A DNA stretch of 64,000 nt from Planotetraspora mira (GCF_016863275.1 NZ_BOOO01000033.1:166788-230787), one strand, 5' to 3'. Counted from the first letter of the stretch, positions 1 to 8,935 are shown. Made by a program: numbers and translations. Notes: generated by a model from the letters alone, not told the origin.

Positions 1-1
1 C

Positions 2-1393
2 ACCCTTGAGCGCTTCTACTACGGCTCGCTCTACCTGCTCGGCTCGGCCAGCAGGCCGGGCAAGACCGCGCCTGGCCTGTACGGCATCTGGGCGACGAGC
101 GACTTCCCGCAGTTCAACGGGGACATGCACCTCAACTACAACTGGATGGCCAACTTCTACGGCACGTACTCCAGCAACCGGCCCGAGCTCGCCCTGCCGT
201 ACTTCGACCTGGTGACGGCCTACCTGCCGGAGGCCAGGCGCAGGGCCCAGCAGGACCTCACCCGGGTCAAGTCCGACTACATCAGCAGGCGTTTCCCGAG
301 CGGCGGCATGCCGAACGGCGTGCTCTTCCCGGTCGGCATCGCCCCGTTCGGCGCCACCGCCGACGACAACTACCACCAGCAGGTCGTGAACTCGCTGTTC
401 ACCGCGACGCAGTACATCTCCTACTACGACTACACCCAGGACCGGGCGTTCCTGCAGAACACGGCGTACCCCTTCATGAAGGAGGTCGCCGCGTTCTTCC
501 AGAACTACCTGGAGTTCGACTCGGCCGCCCAGCGGTACGTGTTGTGGTCGGGACCGCACGAGGGCACCTGGGGGAAGAACTCCAGCCCCGACGTCGGCCT
601 GCTCAAGCATCTGCTGACCTCGGTGATCAACGCCAGCGTCGAGCTCAACGTCGACTCCGGCCCCCGCGCGACCTGGCAGAACATCCTGTCCAAGCTCCCG
701 GCCACGCCGAAGACCACCTACAACGGCCAGACGGTCTACGCGCTCGCCGACCCCGGCACGATCACCGGCGGCGACACCCGCGACATCCACCCGGGCGACA
801 ACACCGTCAACCTGGAGTTCATCCACCCGGGTGAGGTGCTCGGCATCAACGGGCCCGCCGCCGACAGGCAGACCGCCATCACCACGCTCGACGTCATGAA
901 CTCCTGGGGCCAGGACAACAGCTTCCCCAAGGTGTTCACCCAGGCCGCCCGGGTCGGCTACCCCGCGCAGAGCCTCATCGACAAGCTGAAGGCCCAGATC
1001 AACGGCAAGATGGCCGCCAACCTGCGCATCAGGGACCCGTTCCACGGACTGGAGAAGACCGGGGCGATCGAGGCGATCGACGACATGCTGCTGCAGACCG
1101 ACGGCGGCGTCACGCGGGTCTTCCCCGTCTGGCCGTCGGCGAAGAACGCCTCCTTCGTCAAGCTCCGTGACAAGGGCGGCATGCTCGTCTCGAGCGCGCG
1201 CAGCGGGGGACAGGTGGGCTACGTCGACATCACCAGCCTCGCCGGCAAGGCCGTACGTCTCCAGAACCCCTGGCCGGGACGCACGGTCAGGGTCGCCAGG
1301 GCCGACGGATCCACGGTCGCCTTCACCGTGAGCAACGACCAGATCAACTTCCCGACCCAGTCGGGGACGACCTACACCGTCACGGCGGCCTGA
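2..1393 (+). CDS. GH95-like (alpha-L-fucosidase-type) glycoside hydrolase, C-terminal part
   Basis: The reading frame is open from the left edge, so the N-terminus lies outside the window; 463 residues are visible. The segment containing NGDMHLNYNWMANFYG resembles the (alpha/alpha)6 barrel of GH95-type six-hairpin glycosidases, where a G-D-x-H-x-N-x-N motif occurs. The stretch TGAIEAIDDMLLQ followed by a VFPVWP motif resembles the GH95 C-terminal part leading into a small beta domain (DITSLAGKAVRLQNPW). The family releases terminal L-fucose or L-galactose from polysaccharides, but I cannot identify the catalytic pair with certainty, so the substrate is open. A signal peptide cannot be judged. 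It ends against a convergent secreted-protein gene with a shared hairpin. Confidence 0.6.
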   Translation, partial: TLERFYYGSLYLLGSASRPGKTAPGLYGIWATSDFPQFNGDMHLNYNWMANFYGTYSSNRPELALPYFDLVTAYLPEARRRAQQDLTRVKSDYISRRFPSGGMPNGVLFPVGIAPFGATADDNYHQQVVNSLFTATQYISYYDYTQDRAFLQNTAYPFMKEVAAFFQNYLEFDSAAQRYVLWSGPHEGTWGKNSSPDVGLLKHLLTSVINASVELNVDSGPRATWQNILSKLPATPKTTYNGQTVYALADPGTITGGDTRDIHPGDNTVNLEFIHPGEVLGINGPAADRQTAITTLDVMNSWGQDNSFPKVFTQAARVGYPAQSLIDKLKAQINGKMAANLRIRDPFHGLEKTGAIEAIDDMLLQTDGGVTRVFPVWPSAKNASFVKLRDKGGMLVSSARSGGQVGYVDITSLAGKAVRLQNPWPGRTVRVARADGSTVAFTVSNDQINFPTQSGTTYTVTAA

Positions 1394-1428
1394 CCTACAG
1401 GGTTTCCGCGAAGACCGGAGACCGGACC

Positions 1429-1462
1429 CCCGGCCGAGGAAGGTGATGCCTCCTCGGCCGGG
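1429..1462. terminator. Bidirectional hairpin terminator
   Basis: A perfect 12-bp stem (CCCGGCCGAGGA paired with TCCTCGGCCGGG) with a 10-nt loop lies between two convergent genes. It has no U-tract, as is common for actinobacterial terminators. Confidence 0.6.
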
Positions 1463-1502
1463 CCCTCACCCGGAGTCTCGCCGCCGCGCCGCCGAGTGGC
1501 GC

Positions 1503-2462
1503 TCAGGCGAGACGATGACGACCTGCCGTCCGCGCGGCGCGGACCCCTCCCTCGAGCGGGATCGACTCGCGCTGCTCCATCCGGGCGCGCCGCGCCGACA
1601 CCACGCGCGTGGCCAGCACCGCCGACAGGAGCAGCGCCGCCGTCAACGCGGTCCCCGCCGCGTCGTACGGCTGAGCCGGACGCACCGGATCGGACTTCAG
1701 CCTGCCGGTCAGCCCGGGGATCTCGCGGCCGGGCCAGAGCAGGGGGATGGCGCTGTCCTCGTCGAGGTTCACACGCGGGTCCGGCGCCGGCACCACGTCC
1801 TTGCCGCCCGCCGGGGTGTACCGGGGCAACTCGACCGTACGGGTCGGCTCGGTTGGGAGCGTTCCCGCGGGAGTCCGCGCCGGTGGTTTGGGCGCCGGCT
1901 TCGGCTTCTTGGGCGTCTTCGCCGGAGGCGGCGCCGCCTGCCCCTCGCAGTCCCCGCCGAGGCCGAGCAATGTGATGCACGGGACCGGAGTCGGCCCCGT
2001 CCCGCCGTCGGAACCACCGGAACCGGAACCGCCGGAACCGGAACCGCCGGAACCGGAACCGCCTGAGCCGCCGGAGCCCCCGGTCAGCGGGTCCGTGACC
2101 TTGTTGACCGCGCCGCCCACCACGTCGACGGCGGACTCGACGGTGTCGTCCACCGCACCCCCGACGCCGCTGACGGTGCCGCCGACCCCGTCCGTCACGC
2201 CGCCGACCACGTCGTCGACGCCACCGGTCACCGGTGACGTCACTCCGCCCGTCACCCCGTCGACCACGTCCGTCACCCCGTCGACCGTGTCGCCCACGCC
2301 ACCGAGGATCGAGCACAGGCCGCCCGTCACCGAGGAGACCAGGCCACCTCCCGTGCAGTCCATCGCCTGTGCCGGTTGGGCCGCCACCAAGGGAATTGCG
2401 CTAGCGAGAGCGAACGCCAATGCCCCGGCAGAGATCGCGGAGGCATTACGTGCGATCCCCAT
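1503..2462 (-). CDS. Secreted low-complexity protein with C-terminal membrane anchor
   Basis: 319 residues. Residues 1-33 form a signal peptide ending in an AQA-type cleavage site. Residues about 35-130 are a Val/Gly/Thr/Asp-rich repeat region built from units such as VDGVT and VGGV, followed by a Gly/Ser tract (about 130-150) encoded by a 15-bp tandem DNA repeat. A Pro/Lys-rich linker follows, then one hydrophobic helix (about 270-285, TALTAALLLSAVLATRV) and a basic tail. This looks like a sec-exported, membrane-anchored surface protein. There is no LPXTG motif. The RBS GGAAGGGG lies just upstream of the ATG. I recognise no catalytic domain. The repeats resemble those of actinomycete exported coat-like proteins, but no function can be assigned. 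Confidence 0.75.
   Translation of the reverse strand: MGIARNASAISAGALAFALASAIPLVAAQPAQAMDCTGGGLVSSVTGGLCSILGGVGDTVDGVTDVVDGVTGGVTSPVTGGVDDVVGGVTDGVGGTVSGVGGAVDDTVESAVDVVGGAVNKVTDPLTGGSGGSGGSGSGGSGSGGSGSGGSDGGTGPTPVPCITLLGLGGDCEGQAAPPPAKTPKKPKPAPKPPARTPAGTLPTEPTRTVELPRYTPAGGKDVVPAPDPRVNLDEDSAIPLLWPGREIPGLTGRLKSDPVRPAQPYDAAGTALTAALLLSAVLATRVVSARRARMEQRESIPLEGGVRAARTAGRHRLA
2024..2075. repeat. 15-bp in-gene tandem repeat encoding Gly/Ser linker
   Basis: About three copies of a 15-bp unit (CGGAACCGCCGGAAC type on the plus strand) encode the SGSGG tract of the secreted protein. Copy number is expected to vary between strains. Confidence 0.6.
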
Positions 2463-2592
2463 CTGTCCCCTTCCGTCACGTTAACTTCGTTCCCCGCTAC
2501 TCTTGCTACTCTTCGCCGGAGCACCAAGTTATGCAGCAGCAAGTTGCGATTCGGTATCGATGCGTGATACGTGAGGTCGACTCTCGTTTTTA

Positions 2593-2985
2593 TTGCCGCG
2601 CCTCCGGCGCGGCGGGTTCGGGGCCGCCGTGCTTGTCTGCCTCGCCTCCGGCTCGGCGGGTTCGGGGCGCCTTAGAGGCCGGGTCTTCCCTCGTCACGTC
2701 CTCGCTCGTTCCTCGCTGCGGGCGTTCCTCAGTCCAGATCCCGGCCGCGCCCCTCACACTCCACATCGCTCATGCGCTGACCTCGACTTCCACAGCCGTT
2801 CTAGGCCCTCATGGTCATGGTGAGGGGCGCGGCGGTGCCTGGACTGAGGAGCGAGTGGGGAGCGAGGGACGAGCGACCCCGAGCGACGAGGGAAGGCTCC
2901 GCCTCTAAGGCGCCCCGAACCCGCGCGAGCGGAGCGAGCGCAATCAAACACGGCGCCCCGAACCCGCCGAGCCGGAGGCGAGGCA
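2593..2985. repeat. Large imperfect inverted repeat (REP-like intergenic element)
   Basis: The left arm (about 2593-2758) and the reverse complement of the right arm (about 2821-2985) share, in the same order, GCCTCCGGCTCGGCGGGTTC, GGGGCGCCTTAGAGG, CTTCCCTCGTC, CTCAGTCCAG and GCCGCGCCCCTCA. The arms are about 165 bp and imperfect, with about 60 bp between them, so the transcript could fold into a very long hairpin. The unit GCGGGTTCGGGGCG also recurs inside each arm. Nearly all of the 525-bp gap between the secreted protein and the aldo/keto reductase is this element. A relative lies at 55403-55515. I see no gene in it. Confidence 0.7.
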
Positions 2986-2987
2986 AT

Positions 2988-3923
2988 TTAAGCCGACACG
3001 TCGTCGAGGGCTTCGCGGATCTCGCGGGGGAGGGACAGGCTCTCGGCCTCGAGCACGCCGAGCAGTTGGGCGTGGGTCCGGGCGCCGACGATGGCCGAAG
3101 ACACGCCTGGCCGGTCACGGACCCAGGCGAGGGCGACGGCGAGAGGGGAGACGCCCAGGCCCTCGGCGGCGGTGGTCACCGACTCGACGATGCTGCGGCA
3201 GCGCTCGTCGAGATAGGGCCGGACGAACTCGGCGAAGTGCGGGGTCGCGGCCCGGGAGTCGGCGGGGATCCCGGTGCGGTACTTCCCGGTGAGCACACCG
3301 CGCCCGAGCGGCGACCAGGCCAGCACGCCCGCGCCGACGTGGTCGGCCGCAGGCAGCACCTCCACCTCCGCGTCGCGGGCCAGGAGGGAGTACTCGACCT
3401 GCGCGCCCACGAGAGGGGCGCGGGACTCACCCGACTGCTGCCGGACCGCGGCCGCCGCGAGTTGCCATCCGGTGTAGTTGCACACCCCGGCGTATGCCGT
3501 ACGGCCGGTGGAGACCGCGAGGTCGACGGCGGCGAGCGTCTCCTCCAGCGGGATGCGCGGGTCGAAGGCGTGCATCTGCCACAGATCCACCTCGTCGAGG
3601 CCCAGCCGGGCGAGCGAGGCGTCGAGCGCCCGGATGAGATGGCGGCGGGAGCCGTTCGTGCCGCCGTCGGGGGTCAGGACCGCCTTGGTCGCGATCACCA
3701 GGTCGTCGCGCGGGACCACGTCCCGGATCAGCCGGCCGATCAGCCGCTCGGCGTCGCCCCCGCCGTAGACGTCGGCGGTGTCGATCAGTGTGCCGCCGGC
3801 GTCGGCGAACGCGGTGATCTGGGCCGTGGCCTCCTCGGCCGACGTGTCGCGGGCCCAGGTCATCGTGCCGAGACCGATGCGGGACACCGTCAGACCGCTG
3901 CGCCCGACAAATCGCTGATCCAT
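2988..3923 (-). CDS. Aldo/keto reductase
   Basis: 311 residues, full length for a bacterial AKR. It is predicted to be a cytoplasmic NADPH-dependent (alpha/beta)8-barrel oxidoreductase. The catalytic tetrad is visible as D48 and Y53 (LIDTADVYGGG), K80 (ATK) and H118 (QMHAFDP). The C-terminal SSAIVGART segment matches the NADP-binding loop of AKR12/13-like proteins. It is divergent from uppP with only 35 bp between starts, so the two share a promoter region. The substrate cannot be told from sequence. Confidence 0.9.
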   Translation of the reverse strand: MDQRFVGRSGLTVSRIGLGTMTWARDTSAEEATAQITAFADAGGTLIDTADVYGGGDAERLIGRLIRDVVPRDDLVIATKAVLTPDGGTNGSRRHLIRALDASLARLGLDEVDLWQMHAFDPRIPLEETLAAVDLAVSTGRTAYAGVCNYTGWQLAAAAVRQQSGESRAPLVGAQVEYSLLARDAEVEVLPAADHVGAGVLAWSPLGRGVLTGKYRTGIPADSRAATPHFAEFVRPYLDERCRSIVESVTTAAEGLGVSPLAVALAWVRDRPGVSSAIVGARTHAQLLGVLEAESLSLPREIREALDDVSA

Positions 3924-3943
3924 TGCCGGGTAAGAGTAGCCGA

Positions 3944-3949
3944 TAGGGT
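3944..3949 (+). promoter_or_regulatory. -10 hexamer of uppP
   Basis: TAGGGT sits 9 nt before the ATG of uppP, so the transcript has a leader of at most a few bases. No Shine-Dalgarno is present, consistent with leaderless expression. Confidence 0.6.
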
Positions 3950-3958
3950 GTCCAGACC

Positions 3959-4777
3959 ATGGACGTACTTCAGGCCACCGTTCTCGGCATCGTCCAGGGG
4001 CTCACCGAGTTCCTGCCGATCTCGAGCTCAGCGCACTTGCTCATCGTTCCGAAGCTCGCCGGATGGACCGACCCGGGAGCCGCGTTCACCGCGGTGATCC
4101 AGCTCGGCACCATGCTGGCAGTGGTGATCTACTTCTGGCGCGACATCATCCGGATCTTCACGACCTGGTTGCGCAGCCTGTGGACGCCTGAGCTGCGACA
4201 GGACCTCGATGCGAGGATGGGCTGGTACATCGGCCTGGGCACGATCCCGATCGGCGCGGCGGGGCTGATCTTCAAGGACGCGATCGAGGGCCCGGCGCGC
4301 AACTTGTGGCTGAACGCGGCCATGCTCATCGTCTTCGGCCTTCTCCTTCTGTTCGCCGACCAGTACGGCCGCAAGAAGAAGGAGGTCGCCGACCTCAACA
4401 TGCGCGACGGCCTCATCATCGGGGCCTGGCAGATGCTCCCGCTGATCCCGGGCGCCTCGCGCTCCGGTTCGACGATGACCGGCGCCATGTTCCTCGGATA
4501 CACGCGGGAGGCCGCGGCCCGCTACTCCTTCCTCCTGTCGATCCCCGCGGTGATCCTCTCCGGGCTGTTCGAGCTTCGCGACATCGGCGACGGCGGGGGA
4601 GTGCCCCTGGTCCCCACGCTGATCGCCACCGTCGTCTCCTTCATCGTGGGATACGCCTCGATCGCGTGGCTCCTGCGCTACGTCGCGAAGCACTCGACGA
4701 ACATCTTCGTCATCTACCGGGTCTTCGCCGGGACCTTCCTGCTCACCCTGCTCGGGCTGGGCGTGATCTCGTCATGA
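3959..4777 (+). CDS. uppP: Undecaprenyl-diphosphatase UppP (BacA family)
   Basis: 272 residues with about eight membrane helices. It dephosphorylates undecaprenyl pyrophosphate to recycle the lipid carrier for peptidoglycan and other wall polymers; high dosage confers bacitracin tolerance in other bacteria. Both family motifs are present: the Glu-rich motif GLTEFLPISSSAH (about residues 14-26, with E17) and the PGASRSGSTM motif (about 163-172, with the essential Arg). It starts a plus-strand cluster and its stop overlaps the next start in an ATGA, implying coupled translation with the phosphatase gene. Length is normal. Confidence 0.97.
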   Translation: MDVLQATVLGIVQGLTEFLPISSSAHLLIVPKLAGWTDPGAAFTAVIQLGTMLAVVIYFWRDIIRIFTTWLRSLWTPELRQDLDARMGWYIGLGTIPIGAAGLIFKDAIEGPARNLWLNAAMLIVFGLLLLFADQYGRKKKEVADLNMRDGLIIGAWQMLPLIPGASRSGSTMTGAMFLGYTREAAARYSFLLSIPAVILSGLFELRDIGDGGGVPLVPTLIATVVSFIVGYASIAWLLRYVAKHSTNIFVIYRVFAGTFLLTLLGLGVISS

Positions 4778-5475
4778 CGACCGTCCTGCTCGTACGGCAC
4801 GGCCTCACGGCCATGACCGGGCCCGTGCTGGCCGGGTGGACCCCCGGGGTCCACCTGAACGAGCGCGGGCGTGAGCAGGCCGAGGCCCTCGGCCGGCGGT
4901 TGGCGCCCCTGGAACTCGACGCCATCGTCTCCAGCCCGCTGGAGCGTTGCCAGGAGACGGCCGCCGCGGTCGCCCAGGGCCGCGCCGTGCCGGTGCAGAC
5001 CGACGACAGGTTCGGCGAGTGCGGCTACGGCGAGTGGACCGGCAGGCCGCTGAAGGAGTTGGCGAAGGAGCCGCTGTGGCGGGTCGTGCAGGCCCACCCC
5101 AGCGCGGCCGTCTTCCCAGGCGGTGAGGCCCTCGCGGACACCCAGAGCCGGGCGGTGCGTGCCGTACGGGAATGGAACGAGCGGCTGGGCGAGAAGGCGA
5201 CCTACCTCGTCTGCAGCCACGGCGACGTGATCAAGGCGATCGTGGCCGACGCCCTCGGGCTCCATCTCGACCAGTTCCAGCGGATCACCGCGGACCCGGT
5301 GTCGCTCACCGTGATCCGCTACACCTCGTTGCGTCCCTTCCTGCTCAGATCAAACGACGTCGGGGGAGACGTCGCCGATCTGATGCCTCGCGAAGAGGTT
5401 GCGGAGGAGTCAGACGGGGGAGAAAACCCCACCGGGAGTGATGCCGCTGTCGGCGGTGGACCAGGGACGACATAG
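4774..5475 (+). CDS. Histidine phosphatase (phosphoglycerate mutase-like)
   Basis: 233 residues; the start overlaps the uppP stop. The branch-1 histidine phosphatase signature LVRHGLTA gives the phosphohistidine at H9, with a second Arg in SSPLERCQET and the distal His in CSHGDVIKA. The C-terminal 40 residues are acidic and probably disordered. The same gene follows uppP in mycobacteria (MSMEG_4195/Rv2135c neighbourhood), so it belongs to the conserved uppP to mshC cluster. Members of this group are described as acid phosphatases with unsettled physiological substrates. Confidence 0.9.
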   Translation: MTTVLLVRHGLTAMTGPVLAGWTPGVHLNERGREQAEALGRRLAPLELDAIVSSPLERCQETAAAVAQGRAVPVQTDDRFGECGYGEWTGRPLKELAKEPLWRVVQAHPSAAVFPGGEALADTQSRAVRAVREWNERLGEKATYLVCSHGDVIKAIVADALGLHLDQFQRITADPVSLTVIRYTSLRPFLLRSNDVGGDVADLMPREEVAEESDGGENPTGSDAAVGGGPGTT

Positions 5476-5478
5476 GGT
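5473..5478 (+). promoter_or_regulatory. -10 hexamer of the DUF3090 gene
   Basis: TAGGGT overlaps the stop codon of the upstream phosphatase gene and lies exactly 6 nt before the ATG at 5485, the spacing of a leaderless promoter. Confidence 0.65.
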
Positions 5479-5484
5479 CGGGCT

Positions 5485-6063
5485 ATGCCGGTCTTCGACT
5501 ATGATCCGCCTGACAGGTTCGTGGCCGGTGCCGTCGGGCAACCGGGAGCACGCGCCTTCTTTCTGCAGGCCCGAGGTCAGGGCAGGGTCACGACCGTGGC
5601 GCTCGAGAAATTCCAGGTAGCCGTGCTCGCCGATCGGCTGGACGAGCTGCTCGACGAGGTGCTGCGCCGCAGCGGCGGCCGCGCCCCGGTGCCGGCCATG
5701 GCCCCCGCCGACCTGACCGACGAGGCGCCGCTCGACCTCCCCATCGACGAGGACTTCCGGGTGGGCACCATGGCGCTCGCCTGGGATCCCGACACCTCGC
5801 AGGTCGTGATCGAGGCCCAGGAGGCCACCGAGGGCGACGAGGACGACGAGCCGTTCGTCGTGGAGGTCGACGACGACCGGCCGGAGCCCGCCATCCTCAG
5901 GGTCCGGATCAGTCCCGCGGCCGCCCGCGCGTTCAGTCGCCGCGCCCTCGACGTGGTGGCGGCGGGCCGGCCCCCCTGTCCGTTGTGCGGCCAGCCCCTG
6001 GATCCCGACGGTCACATCTGCGTGCGCCTCAACGGTCACCACCCCGGGGGGCTGTCGGTGTGA
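5485..6063 (+). CDS. DUF3090 family protein
   Basis: 192 residues, the usual length of this actinobacterial family. The N-terminus (MPVFDYDPPDRFVAGAVGQPG) and the C-terminal zinc-ribbon-like CPLCGQPLDPDGHICVR are visible. Only three cysteines fall in the C-terminal motif (CPLC and HIC), with His as a possible fourth ligand. The middle (about 105-135) is very acidic. The biochemical function is unknown. The gene is consistently found between the phosphatase and the SCO1664-type kinase-like gene, so the two probably act together. A leaderless start is indicated by the -10 hexamer 6 nt upstream. Confidence 0.92.
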   Translation: MPVFDYDPPDRFVAGAVGQPGARAFFLQARGQGRVTTVALEKFQVAVLADRLDELLDEVLRRSGGRAPVPAMAPADLTDEAPLDLPIDEDFRVGTMALAWDPDTSQVVIEAQEATEGDEDDEPFVVEVDDDRPEPAILRVRISPAAARAFSRRALDVVAAGRPPCPLCGQPLDPDGHICVRLNGHHPGGLSV

Positions 6064-6109
6064 GCGAGCTGACGAACAGGGCCGAAGCGGCGGCCGGGCA
6101 GGGAACCGG

Positions 6110-6871
6110 ATGACGGCTGAGGGCGAGCCGACCCCCGGCGGTGTCGACGGGTCCGGGCTGGACGACGAGGCCGCCATGCGGCTGCTGCGCGACGGCAAGC
6201 TGGACGTGGCCGGCAGGCTGGTCGAGGCCACGAACATGACGTTGTACTGCTCCATCCGCCATGGCGGGCAGGTGGCCGCGTGCGTCTACAAGCCGGTGCG
6301 CGGTGAGCGCCCGCTCTGGGACTTCCCCGACGGCACCCTGGCGGCGCGCGAGGTGGCCGCCTACGAGGTGGCGGCGGCCACCGGCTGGCGGATCGTCCCG
6401 CCGACGGTCTACCGCGACGGCCCCTTCGGCCCCGGCATGGTGCAGTTGTGGATCGACACCGATCCGGAGACCGACCTGCTGGCCCTGGTCCGCAGCCGCC
6501 ACCCGGGGCTGCGCCGGATGGCGGTCTTCGACGCGGTGGTCAACAACGCCGACCGCAAGGGCGGCCACCTGCTGCCGTTGGAGGACGGCCACGTCTACGG
6601 CGTCGACCACGGCGTGTGCTTCTCGGCCGACGACAAGCTGCGCACGGTCTTATGGCAGTGGCGTGGCAAGCAGTTGTCCCGCGACGCGGTGACCATGCTG
6701 ACCGGCCTGGAGCGCGACCTGGAGCGCGGACGGCTGGGCAGGCGGCTGCGCGAACTGCTCACACCCGCCGAGGTGGAGGCCACCTGGGAGCGGGTGAGGC
6801 GGTTGATCCAGACCGGGATCCATCCATATCCGTCAGAGGACTGGCCGGCGATCCCGTGGCCGCCGATCTAG
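6110..6871 (+). CDS. SCO1664 family kinase-like protein
   Basis: 253 residues. It belongs to the actinobacterial SCO1664 family, which resembles the catalytic core of PI3/PI4-kinase and HipA-like folds. Visible landmarks are the strand with a Lys in AACVYKPVRGERPLWDF (about residues 56-72), the catalytic-loop-like motif VVNNADRKGGHLL (about 143-155), and YGVDHGVCF (about 163-171), which stands where a kinase metal-binding Asp would be. Phosphotransfer or AMPylation activity is a family-level inference; I know of no established substrate. It lies 46 bp after the DUF3090 gene in the same direction. Confidence 0.88.
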   Translation: MTAEGEPTPGGVDGSGLDDEAAMRLLRDGKLDVAGRLVEATNMTLYCSIRHGGQVAACVYKPVRGERPLWDFPDGTLAAREVAAYEVAAATGWRIVPPTVYRDGPFGPGMVQLWIDTDPETDLLALVRSRHPGLRRMAVFDAVVNNADRKGGHLLPLEDGHVYGVDHGVCFSADDKLRTVLWQWRGKQLSRDAVTMLTGLERDLERGRLGRRLRELLTPAEVEATWERVRRLIQTGIHPYPSEDWPAIPWPPI

Positions 6872-6938
6872 TACTTGCGCGAAAAGCTCTGATTGTGCAC
6901 TCTGCAGGAGTCTCTACCGATTCTGGAGGGAACGCACG

Positions 6939-7688
6939 TTGTGTACGGTCATCGTGAGTGTGGAGCCGGAAGCCGAGGTTCCCGTGCTCCTCGTCGGGGT
7001 GCGTGACGAGTTCGTCACACGGCCGTGGTTGTCTCCCGACCGGCACTGGCCGGATCATCCGGGACTGGTCGGCGGCCGGGACCTCCAGGCGGGCGGCACC
7101 TGGCTGGCGGCCGACCCCGCTGCCCGGAGGGTCGGAGTGCTCCTCAACGGGCATGGGCTCCCCGCGCCGCAGGAGGTCCGCCGCACGCGGGGTGACCTGC
7201 CGCTCCAGGCGGCCGAGGCGGGCGAACTCCCGCCGATCGATCTCGTCCGCTACGACCCCTTCCATCTCGTGGTCGCCGGTCTGGACGGCGTGCGGCTGTG
7301 GAGCTGGAACGGTGAGCGGCTCGCCGAGGACAAGCTCCCTCAGGGCGTGCACATGCTGGTCAACAGCGGCTGGGAACGCGGCGACGACCATCCGCGGGTC
7401 GCGGCCTTCCGGCCCGCCTTCGCGTTCGCGCAGCGCCCGCGCTGGCTGAACGGCGGTTCGCCCGAGCGGTTCTGGGGAGAGTGGCTCGATCTGGCGTCGG
7501 GAGCGGGGCTGGCCGCCGACGACCCCAGGGCGCTGATCTTCCGGCACCGGATGGAGGACGGGCGGGTGTTCGCGAGCCTGTCGGTCAGCCTCGTCGCCCT
7601 GGCCGAAGACGGCCTGCGCTTCGACTTCTGGCCCACGCCGGGAGATCCCTCGTCGTGGTATCGGGTGGAATCGGGTGATCCCGCCTGA
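6939..7688 (+). CDS. NRDE (TANGO2-like) family protein, TTG start
   Basis: 249 residues. The protein begins MCTVIVS, the N-terminal Met-Cys-Thr conserved in the NRDE/TANGO2 family, where Cys2 would become the N-terminal nucleophile after Met removal (Ntn-hydrolase-like fold). That identity forces the unusual TTG start at 6939, supported by the RBS GGAGGG at 6925-6930. Further family marks are VGVRDEF, a GGTWLA motif near residue 52 and VNSGWE. The biochemical role is poorly known; the eukaryotic relative is linked to haem or lipid handling. It sits in the uppP to mshC cluster. Confidence 0.88.
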   Translation: MCTVIVSVEPEAEVPVLLVGVRDEFVTRPWLSPDRHWPDHPGLVGGRDLQAGGTWLAADPAARRVGVLLNGHGLPAPQEVRRTRGDLPLQAAEAGELPPIDLVRYDPFHLVVAGLDGVRLWSWNGERLAEDKLPQGVHMLVNSGWERGDDHPRVAAFRPAFAFAQRPRWLNGGSPERFWGEWLDLASGAGLAADDPRALIFRHRMEDGRVFASLSVSLVALAEDGLRFDFWPTPGDPSSWYRVESGDPA

Positions 7689-7710
7689 GCCGAGCCCACG
7701 GTCACGCGGA

Positions 7711-7716
7711 TAGGCT
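7711..7716 (+). promoter_or_regulatory. -10 hexamer of mshC
   Basis: TAGGCT lies 7 nt before the mshC ATG and no Shine-Dalgarno is present, so a leaderless transcript is likely. Confidence 0.65.
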
Positions 7717-7723
7717 GCACAAC

Positions 7724-8935
7724 ATGCGATCGTGGTCTGCGCCGAACATCCCCAAATTGCCCGGTTCGGGCGTTCCGCTCCGTCTGTACGACACCGCCGC
7801 CCGCGACGTGCGCGAGACGAGGCCGTCGGGACAGGCGCGGATGTACGTCTGCGGCATCACGCCGTACGACGCCACCCATCTGGGGCATGCCAACACCTAC
7901 CTGGCCTTCGACCTGGTCAATCGGGCCTGGCGGGACGCCGGCCACGAGGTCCACTACACGCAGAACGCCACAGACGTGGACGATCCCCTGCTCGAGCGTG
8001 CCCAGGCGACCGGCGTCGACTGGCAGGACCTGGCCGAGCGCGAGATCGACCTGTTCCGCTCCGACATGGAGGCCCTGCGCATCCTGCCGCCCCGGGAGTA
8101 CGTCGGGGTGACCGAGGTCGTCGACGAGATCGCCTCCCTCGTGGGCAGGCTCACCGAGCGGGGCGCGACCTACCGGGTCGACGACGACGTCTACTTCTCC
8201 GTGGCCGCCGCGCCCAAGTTCGGGGCCGTGTCGGGCTACTCGGAGGAGCAGATGCTGGAGCTGTTCCGCGAGCGCGGCGGCGACCCCGACCGGCCGGGCA
8301 AGCGCCATCCGCTCGACTGGCTCCTCTGGAGGGCCGAACGGCCCGGCGAGCCGTCCTGGCCGGCGCCTTTCGGCCCCGGCCGTCCCGGCTGGCACGTGGA
8401 GTGCACGGCCATCGCCCTGCGGAACCTCGGCAGCGGGTTCGACGTGGCGGGCGGCGGTTCCGACCTGATCTTCCCGCACCACGAGATGGGCTCCTGCGAG
8501 GGACACGTGGCCACCGGCGAGTGGCCGTTCGCCCGTGCCTACGTGCACGCGGGCATGGTCGCGCTCGACGGCGAGAAGATGTCGAAGTCCAGGGGCAACC
8601 TCGTCTTCGTGTCCAAGCTCCGCCCGGTGGCCGATCCCATGGCCGTACGGCTGGCGCTGCTGGCCCACCACTACCGGTCCGACTGGGAGTGGACGCCGCA
8701 ACAGCTTGCCGTGGCCGAGGAACGTCTCGCCCGGTGGAGGGCGGCGGTCGGCCGCGCGTCCGGCCCGGACGGCCTGGCGGTGCTGGCCGGGGTCAGGGAG
8801 CGGATCGCCGACGACCTCGACGCTCCGGGCGCCCTCGCCCTCATCGACGAGTGGGCCGCCGCGGATGGCGATGACACGACGGCCCCCGCCCTGGTGCGGG
8901 ACGTCGCCGACGCCCTGCTCGGCATCGAGCTCTGA
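7724..8935 (+). CDS. mshC: L-cysteine:glucosaminyl-inositol ligase MshC
   Basis: 403 residues. It performs the ATP-dependent ligation of L-cysteine to GlcN-Ins, the penultimate step of mycothiol synthesis, in the cytoplasm. It is a cysteinyl-tRNA-synthetase paralogue: Zn/Cys site C43 in [13 protein letters not shown] signature at residues 52-55, WHVECTA for the second zinc Cys, FPHHE, and KMSKS near 285-289. It lacks the tRNA-binding C-terminal extension of true CysS and carries the MshC-type N-terminus (MRSWSAP). It is the last plus-strand gene of the cluster, and the following amidase gene converges 7 bp away. Confidence 0.97.
   Translation: MRSWSAPNIPKLPGSGVPLRLYDTAARDVRETRPSGQARMYVCGITPYDATHLGHANTYLAFDLVNRAWRDAGHEVHYTQNATDVDDPLLERAQATGVDWQDLAEREIDLFRSDMEALRILPPREYVGVTEVVDEIASLVGRLTERGATYRVDDDVYFSVAAAPKFGAVSGYSEEQMLELFRERGGDPDRPGKRHPLDWLLWRAERPGEPSWPAPFGPGRPGWHVECTAIALRNLGSGFDVAGGGSDLIFPHHEMGSCEGHVATGEWPFARAYVHAGMVALDGEKMSKSRGNLVFVSKLRPVADPMAVRLALLAHHYRSDWEWTPQQLAVAEERLARWRAAVGRASGPDGLAVLAGVRERIADDLDAPGALALIDEWAAADGDDTTAPALVRDVADALLGIEL

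Noticed and set aside
2420..2951. Several short frames inside the inverted repeat
   Set aside because: They are translations of repeat units with no RBS and mirror each other on both strands.
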